From NCBI RefSeq assembly GCF_018860965.1, contig NZ_JAHKQF010000002.1:505838-569837 (forward strand): DNA of 64,000 nucleotides, written 5' to 3'. This stretch comes from Alteromonas sp. C1M14. Lineage in GTDB: Bacteria > Pseudomonadota > Gammaproteobacteria > Enterobacterales > Alteromonadaceae. Position numbers and translations under genes: made by a program. Shown one piece after another: positions 1 to 7,927 of this stretch (its first letter is position 1; each line of letters opens with the position of its first letter). The notes beneath the pieces were generated by a model. It made no database searches, was not told the origin of the DNA, and worked only from the letters and a program-made list of their open reading frames with translations.

Positions 1-15
1 CTGCTCCATCCCGCG
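1..15 (-). tRNA. tRNA-fMet (initiator), 5' end only, cut by window edge
   Basis: Read on the minus strand, the first 15 bases are CGCGGGATGGAGCAG. This is the characteristic 5' end of bacterial initiator tRNA: an unpaired C1, a GCGGG acceptor strand and the start of the D arm. The anticodon and 3' half lie outside the window, so identity rests on the 5' end plus a stable-RNA-type promoter at the expected distance. I am fairly sure it is tRNA-fMet; the elongator tRNA-Met starts differently. Confidence 0.8.
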
Positions 16-60
16 TCCGTATTACTTCATTGGCTTAGCGTTTCCGCCTTGCCCTTGAGT

Positions 61-95
61 GGTGCGTATTATACATAGGCGTTAAGCCATAGCAA
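61..95 (-). promoter_or_regulatory. sigma-70 promoter of tRNA-fMet
   Basis: On the minus strand there is TTGCTA (95-90), a 16-base spacer and a perfect TATAAT (73-68). A GC-rich discriminator (ACGCACC) follows. The predicted start near 61 leaves a leader of about 45 bases before the tRNA. A GC-rich discriminator after a consensus -10 is typical of stable-RNA promoters under stringent control; that regulation is inferred. Confidence 0.75.
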
Positions 96-101
96 GGGAA
101 G

Positions 102-125
102 ATGCAAAGAATATTGCATTTTTTT
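102..125 (+). terminator. small hairpin with T-tract
   Basis: ATGCAA and TTGCAT (102-107/114-119) pair around a 6-base loop and are followed by six T on the plus strand. No plus-strand gene precedes it in the window. It sits between the end of phhB and the tRNA promoter, both minus strand, so its role is uncertain; on the minus strand it lacks a T-run. Confidence 0.35.
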
Positions 126-166
126 GACTACATGGACAATAAACCAGCATACCGCCTACTATGCAG

Positions 167-475
167 TCAATTTGACGCCAGCTTATCCATTTTCTGCGCT
201 AATAAAAAATCCCGTTCGGTTAATCCTTTGGCATCATGAGTGGTTAATACAACCTCAACACGGTTATACACATTCTTCCATTCAGGATGATGATTAAGCT
301 TTTCCGCCCACATAGCGACTTGGCTCATCCAGCCAAAGGCAGCAATAAAATTGTTAAAGGTGAAGGTTTTTACCAGTCTGTCTCCGTCTTGGTGCCAATG
401 GGCGCCTTCCTCTTTATGTTGGTTTAATTGCGCGACCAACTGGGCAATCTCAGTATGGGCAAGTGTCTGTGTCAT
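167..475 (-). CDS. phhB: pterin-4a-carbinolamine dehydratase
   Basis: Cytosolic enzyme that dehydrates 4a-hydroxytetrahydrobiopterin to quinonoid dihydropterin, recycling the cofactor of aromatic amino acid hydroxylases. The 102-residue length is normal for the single-domain family. The signature is visible: HHPEW near residue 62, followed by an aromatic residue, a later HD, and a closing FLLAQKMD stretch. The start is the ATG at 475. No phenylalanine hydroxylase (phhA) lies beside it, so this copy is separated from its usual partner in the visible region. It stands alone, with the tRNA-fMet promoter downstream on the same strand. The family assignment is secure. The physiological partner is not shown, and some homologues occur in organisms without phhA. 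Confidence 0.93.
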   Translation of the reverse strand: MTQTLAHTEIAQLVAQLNQHKEEGAHWHQDGDRLVKTFTFNNFIAAFGWMSQVAMWAEKLNHHPEWKNVYNRVEVVLTTHDAKGLTERDFLLAQKMDKLASN

Positions 476-765
476 TTTTAAAAACCCCTTTTATGCTATC
501 CAATGTAATTTCGCCTTTCGTACCATTATAAGCAAGGGATCCCGATGGATCACTAAAGCACCAGCGGTAAGCAAGCTTTACACAGCGTCGCCAATGCCTG
601 TGCTTTTTACTCTAACCAAAAGAAAATTTTACATACCCCGCCTTATCACAAAAGCCAACATGGATATTTTTTGTATTTTATCAACAAGTTAAATGCACCT
701 CGAAGAGGGTATGGTTTTTGAATAGGAAGTTATCATTGGTTAACGTCCTACGCGAAGAGTACTCC

Positions 766-1683
766 ATGGAATTTCCACAAATAGATGAAGTGTCGTCTTT
801 AATCAACGAAAAGCTGCAAATGTGGCTCGAGCAAGGCATTAAGCACCTACCTAATATTGTCGTCGCTATTTTTATTGCAGTTGTTTTTGGTTTACTCGCC
901 AATTTATTGGGCAAATTTGTCAAGCGTGGGCTTCGACGTGCATTCGAATCTCGCCAAATCGCTGACCTTCTCACTTCTATTTTAAAAGCAGCGTTTATTA
1001 GCGCCGGGCTATTTATCGCCCTTGATTTTGTTGGTTTACAAGGCACCGTCACCTCCTTACTCGCTGGGGCGGGAATTGTCGGGTTGGCCATCGGCTTTGC
1101 CTTTCAAGATCTCACTGAAAATTTTATTGCCGGCATAGCAATGGGAATAAGAAAACCCTTTGAGATTGGTGACGTTATTGAAGCAGACGGGGTATTCGGT
1201 AAAGTCGAGGCCATAAACCTTCGCAATACCTTAGTGGCAACATTTTTCGGTCAACGGGAAATCATTCCCAATAAAATATTGTTTAGAAATATTCTCACCA
1301 ACTATAGCGTAATTGGCTACCGACGATTAGAAGTTCCAGTGGGGATCTCTTACGCCGATGATCCGCAACATGCCCGAGAGGTGTTAGTCGAAGCGTTGAA
1401 TAAAAAAGATTATGTGATCAAAAAAGAGGAGACTGATGTGTTCGCTTCTTCTTTTGGTGACAGTAGCGTCAATTTATTGGTCTGGTTTTGGATGAAGTAC
1501 CCTGGGCCCCATAACTTTATGGAAGTACGCCACGATGCCGTGGTCACTATCCGTCAAACTCTCAGCGATGCGGGTATTTTAATCCCCTTCCCCATCAGAA
1601 CATTGGATTTTGATGCCAAAGGTGGAAAGACACTGGATGCCATGATATCCGCATCGAAACAAACTAATTCTGATCAACAATGA
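766..1683 (+). CDS. small-conductance mechanosensitive channel, MscS family
   Basis: Inner-membrane channel that opens under membrane tension to release solutes on hypo-osmotic shock. A 305-residue protein has an N-terminal amphipathic stretch, hydrophobic segments near residues 24-44 and 70-95, and the glycine/alanine-rich pore helix (GAGIVGLAIGFAFQDL, around residue 108-123). The beta domain follows (GDVIEADGVFGKVEAINL) and then an alpha/beta C-terminal domain. The reading frame extends upstream to a TTG at 718, but the ATG at 766 has GAAGAG six bases ahead and gives the usual family N-terminus, so I use it. The entericidin-like lipoprotein gene starts 10 bases after its stop, so the two are probably cotranscribed. 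Length is close to E. coli MscS (286). Confidence 0.93.
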   Translation: MEFPQIDEVSSLINEKLQMWLEQGIKHLPNIVVAIFIAVVFGLLANLLGKFVKRGLRRAFESRQIADLLTSILKAAFISAGLFIALDFVGLQGTVTSLLAGAGIVGLAIGFAFQDLTENFIAGIAMGIRKPFEIGDVIEADGVFGKVEAINLRNTLVATFFGQREIIPNKILFRNILTNYSVIGYRRLEVPVGISYADDPQHAREVLVEALNKKDYVIKKEETDVFASSFGDSSVNLLVWFWMKYPGPHNFMEVRHDAVVTIRQTLSDAGILIPFPIRTLDFDAKGGKTLDAMISASKQTNSDQQ

Positions 1684-1693
1684 GGATCTCCTT

Positions 1694-1858
1694 ATGAAAG
1701 CACTCGCAAGTAGCAAACGATTACGTGTTCGTTATATGTTCGTCTTAACATCATTCATTGGTGGCCTTTTGGGCGGATGCGCCACCATGGAAGGGGCCGG
1801 AAAGGACATTCAAACCGCAGGAGAAGCGTTAGAAGACGCCGCTGAGGATAACGAATAA
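1694..1858 (+). CDS. entericidin A/B-family small lipoprotein
   Basis: A 54-residue precursor with a positively charged N-terminus, a hydrophobic core and a lipobox ending LLGGC (Cys29). The mature part contains TMEGAGKDIQ and GEALEDAAE, the typical entericidin/EcnB pattern. Entericidins are tiny outer-membrane-directed lipoproteins tied to envelope stress; the EcnA/EcnB antidote-toxin roles come from E. coli and are not shown here. AGGA lies upstream of the ATG. Its position 10 bases after the MscS-like gene suggests a shared osmotic or envelope-stress transcript. Only one entericidin gene is present, not a tandem pair. Confidence 0.85.
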   Translation: MKALASSKRLRVRYMFVLTSFIGGLLGGCATMEGAGKDIQTAGEALEDAAEDNE

Positions 1859-1911
1859 CCCAACGCGCACTTTGTTATCAATATAAATACGTGTATTTTC
1901 ATATAAAAATC

Positions 1912-1945
1912 ATGGTGTGCATTCGCTTACCAGCCTGCACACCAT
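1912..1945. terminator. 10-bp perfect inverted repeat, possible terminator of the mscS operon
   Basis: ATGGTGTGCA (1912-1921) and TGCACACCAT (1936-1945) pair perfectly around a 14-base loop, 54 bases after the lipoprotein stop. On the plus strand it is followed by TTCCC, not a true T-run, so intrinsic termination is plausible but not clear. It could also be a protein-binding palindrome. Confidence 0.45.
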
Positions 1946-2281
1946 TTCCCATTAAAAAATTATAATGTTTATTTTCATAACCTTACAGCACACCCTCAGT
2001 CAATGGCGGGTTAAAAATAAAACCAAAAATATAAATGCTATTTAGAGACAGAGTAAAATATAATAAATTTTCTCTTCCTAAAATTAGCGCAAAAAACACT
2101 CAAGATAGAGTTAAAGCCTTCAAATACAACAAATTGAAATATTTTACTCATTCCTTTATCTACCTCCTAAAGTATAACCACTTATACTTTAGTATTTGCG
2201 TAGTTATTTTCTGCCATGCCTTTTTAACGTTTAATTGATCTCGAACAAACAACATCATTCAACTTTATCGAGGAATTAACC
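1946..2281. other. AT-rich intergenic stretch
   Basis: The stretch is strongly AT-rich. A plus-strand frame of 67 codons at 2035-2238 has no ribosome site, lysine/asparagine-rich composition driven by base content and no family resemblance, so I do not call it. The promoter of the following DUF3718 gene must lie here. GAGGA about eight bases before 2282 is that gene's ribosome site. Confidence 0.5.
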
Positions 2282-2677
2282 ATGTTGAAAATCGTTAAGA
2301 CTTCTCTTGCTCTTGCTGCTTTAGGTTTAGGGTTTACAGGTACTGCACAAGCAGACATCAACGACGCACTAGCCAATATTTGTACGATTGTACAAGCCAA
2401 TGACAAAGGCGAATTGCGTAAAAAAATTCGTTTAGTCGAATCTGATTACCGCTTGAAGCTACGAGATTACTATTCAGGCATTACGTGCGGCGGCAACAGC
2501 TTGATCCGTACTGCTATTTTAAACAACGCAGTTGAAGCCGGCACTTTGTTAGTTAAAAAGATGCCCAAAGATGACTTGAGCTCGCCAGAAGATGACGGCA
2601 AAACTTTACAGGCCTGGGTGTCAGAAAGCGGACATCAGGATAGCCCTATCGCAGACGTATTAGCCAAGCGATTATAA
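2282..2677 (+). CDS. DUF3718 domain exported protein
   Basis: A 131-residue protein with a clear Sec signal peptide (charged start, leucine/alanine core, cleavage after GTAQA near residue 22). The mature region is DUF3718: ICTIVQANDKGELRKKI, an arginine-rich middle with RDYYSGITCGGNSLIR, and a C-terminal helix. Two cysteines (in ANICTIV and GITCGG) could form a disulphide in the periplasm. DUF3718 is a small family seen mainly in Alteromonadales and relatives, with no known function. GAGGAA precedes the ATG, and a strong intrinsic terminator follows, so it is a single-gene unit. The family call is from pattern memory. Confidence 0.8.
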   Translation: MLKIVKTSLALAALGLGFTGTAQADINDALANICTIVQANDKGELRKKIRLVESDYRLKLRDYYSGITCGGNSLIRTAILNNAVEAGTLLVKKMPKDDLSSPEDDGKTLQAWVSESGHQDSPIADVLAKRL

Positions 2678-2717
2678 TAAAAAAAATGCCAGGTTTTTAC
2701 ACCATTTCAACATGGTA

Positions 2718-2764
2718 GCAGACACCTGTCTGCACTAAAAAGCGGCGGCAACGCCGCTTTTTTC
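2718..2764 (+). terminator. tandem hairpins ending in an intrinsic terminator
   Basis: Two hairpins follow the DUF3718 gene. GCAGAC-ACCT-GTCTGC lies at 2718-2733. AGCGGCG-GCAA-CGCCGCT lies at 2741-2758, flanked by an A-tract and followed by a run of T. The second is a textbook rho-independent terminator, and its A/T flanks would extend the stem. Confidence 0.88.
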
Positions 2765-2955
2765 TTTATCAAATTAGACAGAAGAAAAATAGCAGCCCTA
2801 TATGAGCTAGCTCACAGGTAAACTTTAGTATTATTTAAAATACCTGCGTATTGCTGTGATGATTCTTTTTTTTACCGCTTTCCCATTTAATAGTGGTTAA
2901 TCCATAACAGATACCCTGTGACCTCATTTTTCACAGGTAGGTAGAGGTAAAGGCA

Positions 2956-3234
2956 ATGAAAAAGCTAATGCAATATGTGATGCTTGTATGCACCGTTAAT
3001 GTGTCAGCCTACGTTGCAGCAGATGAATACAGCGCAACCAGCAAACCTCGAAGCACCTCGGTATCCTATCAGTTAGACAAAAAAACACGACAACCGTTAA
3101 ACGCCACGTCCATTTTGCCCTCGGTGACCATTCAGCAGCCAGGTCATGCTTCCGGTAGCTTCCTTGCAGACGCGAATAAACCACGGTTATTTAAATCATT
3201 ACCGGCACCGGTAATGAGTACAAAACCTCAGTAA
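2956..3234 (+). CDS. small exported protein of unknown function
   Basis: I do not recognise this 92-residue protein. It begins with a plausible Sec signal peptide (MKKLMQYVMLVCTVNVSAYVAA) and continues as a polar, proline/serine/threonine-rich chain without cysteines in the mature part. It has no repeats or membrane segments and is probably disordered. GTAGAGGTAAAG lies just ahead of the ATG. It is a single gene between the DUF3718 unit and hemN. Periplasmic location is inferred from the signal peptide only. Confidence 0.6.
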   Translation: MKKLMQYVMLVCTVNVSAYVAADEYSATSKPRSTSVSYQLDKKTRQPLNATSILPSVTIQQPGHASGSFLADANKPRLFKSLPAPVMSTKPQ

Positions 3235-3309
3235 CAGGCAGTGCTCAATATCTAGCAAATCATTTAAATGTGAAATCCCACCGTATTTTAAAATAAAAGC
3301 TGCAAATTA

Positions 3310-3351
3310 TTGCACGAGATCAATATATTCCCCCGCTCTCCCTTATACACT
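3310..3351 (+). promoter_or_regulatory. FNR-type class II promoter of hemN
   Basis: TTGCA-CGAG-ATCAA (3310-3323) matches the FNR/Anr palindrome TTGAT-N4-ATCAA, with a perfect right half and a 3/5 left half. A -10-like TACACT lies at 3346-3351. If transcription starts at about 3358, the box is centred at -41.5, the exact position for class II FNR activation. The hemN ATG follows 23 bases later. Oxygen-regulated expression of hemN is known in other gammaproteobacteria; here it is inferred from the site. Confidence 0.6.
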
Positions 3352-3380
3352 GATTCTGTACCTATGAATGAGAGAGCCTT

Positions 3381-4751
3381 ATGTCTGTGAGCGATTTATT
3401 TAATCAAACCTTATTATCTAAATATAATATTAATGGTCCACGGTATACCTCTTATCCCACTGCTTTGGAATTTGATGATATCACTGCTGCAGATCCTTTA
3501 GTTGCCGCACTGGCCCAATCTAAAACCAAAGGCTTGTCCCTTTATATTCATATCCCGTTTTGTCACCAACTTTGCTATTACTGTGGTTGCAATAAAATCG
3601 TTACGCGGCATAGAGAAAAAGCCGATCGCTACCTAGATTACTTAGAAAAAGAGATCCGCCAAAAAGCGAACCACTTCGCAGACACGCAAGTACATCAGAT
3701 CCACTTAGGCGGTGGCACGCCAAGCTTTTTAACCGAGACCCAACAGGTTCGCCTGATGGGGTTAATTACCGCTAATTTTACTCTCGCTGAAGACGCAGAA
3801 ATTGGTATAGAAATCGACCCTCGACGAATGACCACCGCCCAGTTAAGGCACTTGGCAAGTATTGGTTACAATCGCTTAAGTATTGGCGTGCAAGACACAG
3901 ACTATAAAGTACAACAAGCCATAAACCGTGTACAAAGCACCGAGCATGTGGCGCTTTTAACTAAATTTGCTCAAAATAATGGGTTTAAGTCGGTCAATTT
4001 AGACTTAATTTATGGGCTCCCACATCAAACGCCGGACACGTTTGCCCAAACCCTCGCTGAGGTAAAAAAAATGGCGCCTGAGCGGATCTCCCTTTTCAGT
4101 TACGCCCACCTACCTTCACGCTTTGCGGCGCAGCATAAGATTAAAGACAACTGGTTGCCTTCTGCGGTGGAAAAAACCCGTCTTATGAGGCAGGCGATGG
4201 AAAGTTTAACCGAAGTGGGATACGTGTTAATTGGTATGGATCATTTTAGTCTACCTACCGATGAACTTGCCGTGGCTCAAGCAAAAGGTCAATTACACCG
4301 AAACTTCCAAGGCTACACCACGGGCGGCGAACTTGATCTTCTCGGACTTGGCGTGTCATCTATCAGCGCCGTGGGCAACGCATATTTGCAAAACCCGAAA
4401 ACGTTAAACGCGTATTATGAAAAGCTAGATAATAACCAAGACCCGGCAGTTAAAGGGGTATTTCTGACCGATGAAGATCACCTTCGCCGCTATATTATTC
4501 AGCAGCTAATGTGCAATCTCACCCTTTCGTTTGCTGATGTCGAGCACCAATTCGGTGTCGACTTTCATTCCCATTTTGCCAACGAATTAATGGCTCTTCG
4601 GGAATTCGAGCAAGATGGTATTGTTAACATTACGGCCCAAGGCATCGAAGTGGCTGACCATGCCCGTCTTTTTATCCGTATTGTCTGTATGACCTTTGAT
4701 AGCTATCTACAGGACGCATCTAAAACACACCGTTACTCTCGGGTAATTTAA
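3381..4751 (+). CDS. hemN: oxygen-independent coproporphyrinogen III oxidase (radical SAM)
   Basis: Radical-SAM enzyme that decarboxylates coproporphyrinogen III to protoporphyrinogen IX without oxygen in haem synthesis. The cluster motif C61-x3-C65-x2-C68 is intact, with the extra Cys70 in GCNK that marks true HemN rather than HemW-type proteins. GGGTPSFL (SAM binding) and the downstream conserved core are present, as is the C-terminal HemN domain. At 456 residues the length matches E. coli HemN (457). RYTSYPTALEF at the N-terminus is also typical. The gene sits alone behind an FNR-like promoter, which fits a role when oxygen is low, and converges with modC with a 9-base gap. Confidence 0.95.
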   Translation: MSVSDLFNQTLLSKYNINGPRYTSYPTALEFDDITAADPLVAALAQSKTKGLSLYIHIPFCHQLCYYCGCNKIVTRHREKADRYLDYLEKEIRQKANHFADTQVHQIHLGGGTPSFLTETQQVRLMGLITANFTLAEDAEIGIEIDPRRMTTAQLRHLASIGYNRLSIGVQDTDYKVQQAINRVQSTEHVALLTKFAQNNGFKSVNLDLIYGLPHQTPDTFAQTLAEVKKMAPERISLFSYAHLPSRFAAQHKIKDNWLPSAVEKTRLMRQAMESLTEVGYVLIGMDHFSLPTDELAVAQAKGQLHRNFQGYTTGGELDLLGLGVSSISAVGNAYLQNPKTLNAYYEKLDNNQDPAVKGVFLTDEDHLRRYIIQQLMCNLTLSFADVEHQFGVDFHSHFANELMALREFEQDGIVNITAQGIEVADHARLFIRIVCMTFDSYLQDASKTHRYSRVI

Positions 4752-4760
4752 TGCCAATAT

Positions 4761-5774
4761 CTAGCGAAGTTTGAAGCGAGCTGTTACTGGCTCGCCCACC
4801 TCAAAGCCCAGTCGTTCTAACGACAGCGTACTGATAACAGCAAATAACTGAACATCATTACAGCGCAAGGTTACCATCGCTTTTTTATCCTCGCTGCAAT
4901 GAATGGCTTCAATATGGCAAGGTAAACTATTCACAATGGATGACGCTAAAGCATGCTCTCGGTCGAGGCTTACGTCTCGCGCATCCACCGTCAGGGTTGC
5001 TCTATTTTTTTGGATCACCGGTTTTCGGGCATAAACCACCTGCTCCCCAACACGTATTTGATAACAGTTTTGCGCTGGCAAATGATTAACCACTTCACCT
5101 TTTAACACGGAGAATTGTCCTTCATAGGACGCCACCGTATCGGCTAACGTCGCCAACACCTGCTCCACCTCTCCTTGGCTAGAAATACATCCATTCTCCA
5201 ACCACGCCATGGCATCACAATACAAGGCAATGTCATGGAGATCGTGGGACACCATCACTATTTTCATTCCCTTTTCGGCTAATGCACTAAGGTACTTTAA
5301 TACCTCATGTTTTAAGCTGTTGTCTAAGGCACTTACCGGTTCGTCTAAAAGGAGCATATCTGGCGAGTTAAGGATCGCTCTTGCGATGGCTACCCGCTGG
5401 GCTTCACCACCAGATAACGTATGGGGCATTCGCGCTAAAAGGTGCTGACAATGGCAACCCCGTGTCACGTCATCGAGGGTAAACCGCGTTTTGGCTGCAT
5501 ATTCCATAGCCAAATCAAGGTTGCCTTTTACTGATAAATGGGAAAACAACAGGCTATCTTGAAACACAAGACCGGTACGGCCCTCGCCGATGATGGTTTG
5601 CTGCCAGCCTCCCGCCACCGTTGCCCTCTCTGACAAGCCCGCCAAACAGCGCATTAACGTAGATTTCCCCGCACCAGATGGGCCGCTAAGCCCCACAAAC
5701 GCGCAGTCTTGGGGCAAGTTCAATGCAACAGTTAAATTGAACTCCTTCCAATGACCGGTTACTTTAATGTCCAC
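4761..5774 (-). CDS. modC: molybdate ABC transporter ATP-binding protein
   Basis: Cytoplasmic ATPase of the ModABC molybdate importer. Visible parts are the Walker A motif GPSGAGKST (31-39), the signature LSGGEAQRVAIARAI, Walker B LLLDEP and the switch histidine in VSHD. The C-terminal third is the molybdate-binding TOBE/Mop domain, which can sense molybdate. At 337 residues the length is normal. It is the last gene of the moaB-modC operon and overlaps modB by 16 bases, implying coupled translation. The downstream end faces hemN. The assignment is secure; tungstate transport by the same system cannot be excluded from sequence. Confidence 0.95.
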   Translation of the reverse strand: MDIKVTGHWKEFNLTVALNLPQDCAFVGLSGPSGAGKSTLMRCLAGLSERATVAGGWQQTIIGEGRTGLVFQDSLLFSHLSVKGNLDLAMEYAAKTRFTLDDVTRGCHCQHLLARMPHTLSGGEAQRVAIARAILNSPDMLLLDEPVSALDNSLKHEVLKYLSALAEKGMKIVMVSHDLHDIALYCDAMAWLENGCISSQGEVEQVLATLADTVASYEGQFSVLKGEVVNHLPAQNCYQIRVGEQVVYARKPVIQKNRATLTVDARDVSLDREHALASSIVNSLPCHIEAIHCSEDKKAMVTLRCNDVQLFAVISTLSLERLGFEVGEPVTARFKLR

Positions 5775-6439
5775 GACGTCCCTCCACCGCGATTAAACCG
5801 ATACAGTAGGGCCATCATCATAAACGAAAACACCAACATGCCAAACGCGAGCGCATGAGCCTGCTCGTACTCTAATGCCTCAACATGCTCAAACAATGCA
5901 ATGGAAAGCACTTGGGTTTCTCCGGGAATATTGCCCCCAATCATAAGTACCACACCAAATTCACCAATGGTATGGGCAAATGTCAGCCCTAAGGCTACCA
6001 TGAATGCAGGCTTGCATGAGGGGATCACAATGCGGCGAAAACGGCTCCATTTGGACATACCCAACGTCGTGGCAACGTCTAAGTATCGACCATCTAATTG
6101 GACGAAGCTTGCATATAAGGGCTGAACCGCAAAAGGGAGAGAGTAAACCACAGAACCCAACACTAGCCCGGAAAAAGAGAATGCTAATTGTTGACCGGTG
6201 AAATCTTGCCAAATCTGCCCCACCGCATTTTGTGGAGAAAACAGAAGCAACAAATAAAAACCCAATACCGTAGGCGGTAAAATTAAGGGCAGCGCCACCA
6301 CAGCTAACACATAATGTTTGGCTTTATGTTGCCACCGGGCTAATTTCCACGCTAAAGGTGTAGCGATTATCAATAAAATAATGCTGGTTATGCATGCTAG
6401 CTTAAGCGTAAGCATGATAGCCGTTATGTCATCGCTCAT
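5759..6439 (-). CDS. modB: molybdate ABC transporter permease
   Basis: Inner-membrane channel subunit of ModABC. This 226-residue protein has about five hydrophobic segments and the ABC-permease EAA loop around ATTLGMSKWSRFRRIVIP, followed by GEFGVVLMIGG, which is highly typical of ModB. The length matches E. coli ModB (229). The start ATG is at 6439, two bases after modA ends; the 3' end overlaps modC. The order A-B-C is the standard one. Confidence 0.95.
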   Translation of the reverse strand: MSDDITAIMLTLKLACITSIILLIIATPLAWKLARWQHKAKHYVLAVVALPLILPPTVLGFYLLLLFSPQNAVGQIWQDFTGQQLAFSFSGLVLGSVVYSLPFAVQPLYASFVQLDGRYLDVATTLGMSKWSRFRRIVIPSCKPAFMVALGLTFAHTIGEFGVVLMIGGNIPGETQVLSIALFEHVEALEYEQAHALAFGMLVFSFMMMALLYRFNRGGGTSWTLK

Positions 6440-6441
6440 AC

Positions 6442-7194
6442 TTACTCATCCGTGACTGGTGCATAGCCCCATTCCTGCAGGGTAGACTGTATTTGCGGCG
6501 ACAAGAGGTAATCGATAAAGCGTTTAGCCTCATCCGTATGGTCAGCCCCTTTGAGTAAGACTAACTTTTGTACGATAGGGCTATGATATTGGCTAGGTAT
6601 GGCAAAGACGTCCCCCTGCGTTTTTGCAGTTAGCGACAGGGCGACTAACGCAACATCTACGTTACCCGCTTGAAAATACTGGTATGTTTGTGCAACGCTC
6701 TTGCCTTGTACAAGGGTAAACGGCCAAGGCTCATTATCGTTAAAAAAATGCGCTAGGGTTTCCATCGCCGCCACGCCGTAAGGGGCTAATTTAGGGTTCG
6801 CGATAGCCACCGGCTTGGTAAATTGGGGGTGAGTAAAAAAGGCATTTAACGATGCCAAGGACTTCCCCCGCGTCACCAGCGCTAACCGACCTTTGGCGTA
6901 GGTATGAAGATCACTCGCCTTCCCTTGTTGTACGAGCTTTTCCGGACGCAGCGCATCTGCTGAGAGAAATAAATCAAAGGGGGCACCATGGCTAATTTGG
7001 GCGAAAAGCGTGCCACTAGAACCAATGGAAATCACAGGCTTTATGCCGGTTTGGCGATGAAAATTCTGTGCAATTTCTTTCACCGGCTCGGCAAAATTAG
7101 CTGCCACAGCAATATTAACCTGCGAAGACTGACCAAAGGACTGCCCACTAACCCCTAGGCTAATTATCAATAACAATACCCTTTGCAGACCCAT
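6442..7194 (-). CDS. modA: molybdate-binding periplasmic protein
   Basis: Periplasmic binding protein that delivers molybdate to ModBC. The signal peptide ends near GQSFGQS. The mature protein opens with the family pattern VNIAVAANFAEPVKEIA and continues with SIGSSGTLFAQI and GAPFDLFLSAD, whose serines and backbone bind the oxyanion. A GTG at 7215 is in frame, but the ATG at 7194 is preferred: AGGA precedes it by four bases, it lies seven bases after the moaE stop, and it gives a good signal peptide. The product is 250 residues, close to E. coli ModA (257). Confidence 0.95.
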   Translation of the reverse strand: MGLQRVLLLIISLGVSGQSFGQSSQVNIAVAANFAEPVKEIAQNFHRQTGIKPVISIGSSGTLFAQISHGAPFDLFLSADALRPEKLVQQGKASDLHTYAKGRLALVTRGKSLASLNAFFTHPQFTKPVAIANPKLAPYGVAAMETLAHFFNDNEPWPFTLVQGKSVAQTYQYFQAGNVDVALVALSLTAKTQGDVFAIPSQYHSPIVQKLVLLKGADHTDEAKRFIDYLLSPQIQSTLQEWGYAPVTDE

Positions 7195-7201
7195 TTTCCT
7201 G

Positions 7202-7678
7202 TTACTTCTCCTCACCCTTCGGTGATTCTTTTAGCCATGCCATCGCGGCGTGATCGTCTGACGCTTTCGTCTGCACCCACACCCCTTGCTCACCCTGATA
7301 TTCTTTTTTCCACAACGGCACCGACTGCTTTAACAGGTCCATGACATAACAGGCCCCGTCAAAGGCGGCTTTTCTGTGACTGGCTGCCGTGCCTACCCAA
7401 ACAATGGGTGCATAATTGTTGATGTCGCCTATGCGGTGTACAACGTGGGCATCAAGGAGAGAAAACCGAGCAATGGCTTGGGTAACAAGCTTTGTGAGTG
7501 CATTTTCTGTCATGCCCGGATAATGTTCTAAGTGGATCCCCGATATGGGCCCTTGCTGGTTGTAATCCCGTACCTGACCGGTGAAAGTCACAATAGCACC
7601 CGCTTTAGGCACGGCCCGTTGCAATGCCTCATGATAAGCCGTGATAGTCAACGGGGTAGATGTGATACAGGCGCCCAT
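7202..7678 (-). CDS. moaE: molybdopterin synthase catalytic subunit
   Basis: Large subunit of molybdopterin synthase; with thiocarboxylated MoaD it converts precursor Z (cPMP) to molybdopterin. Family landmarks are GAIVTFTGQVRD, LEHYPGM, HRIGDI, VWVGTAASHRKAAF and the active-site lysine region SVPLWKKEY. At 158 residues it is full length. Its ATG directly abuts the moaD stop (TAAATG), and its stop lies seven bases before the modA ATG, so it links the moa genes to the mod genes in one transcript. Confidence 0.95.
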   Translation of the reverse strand: MGACITSTPLTITAYHEALQRAVPKAGAIVTFTGQVRDYNQQGPISGIHLEHYPGMTENALTKLVTQAIARFSLLDAHVVHRIGDINNYAPIVWVGTAASHRKAAFDGACYVMDLLKQSVPLWKKEYQGEQGVWVQTKASDDHAAMAWLKESPKGEEK

Positions 7679-7927
7679 TTAGCCTCCCGTTACCGGTGGA
7701 AAGAAAGCAACTTCATCGCCTTCTGCTACAGGGTGACTATCATCGCACAATACCTGATTAACGGCACACAGCACGCCATCATCAAGAGCTTCACCCCAAC
7801 ATGGGGCACGCATTCTTAACGTCACTTTTACGTCGGCAACCGTACTATTGGCTTTTTCTAGTGGCAAGGAAAACCCGGCTTCTTGGGTTACTTCCCGCAC
7901 TTGAGCAAAGGTTTTAATGTTGATCAT
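7679..7927 (-). CDS. moaD: molybdopterin synthase sulfur carrier subunit
   Basis: Ubiquitin-like small subunit of molybdopterin synthase, 82 residues. It ends in the required Gly-Gly (FFPPVTGG), whose terminal carboxylate is adenylated by MoeB and then thiolated. A TTG at 7948 is in frame, but the ATG at 7927 overlaps the moaC stop as ATGA and gives the standard MINIKTFAQVRE start. The moeB-like gene that would activate it is divergently transcribed about 1.1 kb away. Confidence 0.94.
   Translation of the reverse strand: MINIKTFAQVREVTQEAGFSLPLEKANSTVADVKVTLRMRAPCWGEALDDGVLCAVNQVLCDDSHPVAEGDEVAFFPPVTGG

Noticed and set aside
2035..2238. 67-codon plus-strand frame
   Set aside because: AT-rich, no ribosome site, composition reflects base content, no family resemblance.
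2235..2248. FNR-like box TTGAT-CTCG-AACAA before the DUF3718 gene
   Set aside because: 9 of 10 half-site bases match, but it lies only 33 bases from the start codon, leaving no room for activation. In such AT-rich DNA chance is likely.
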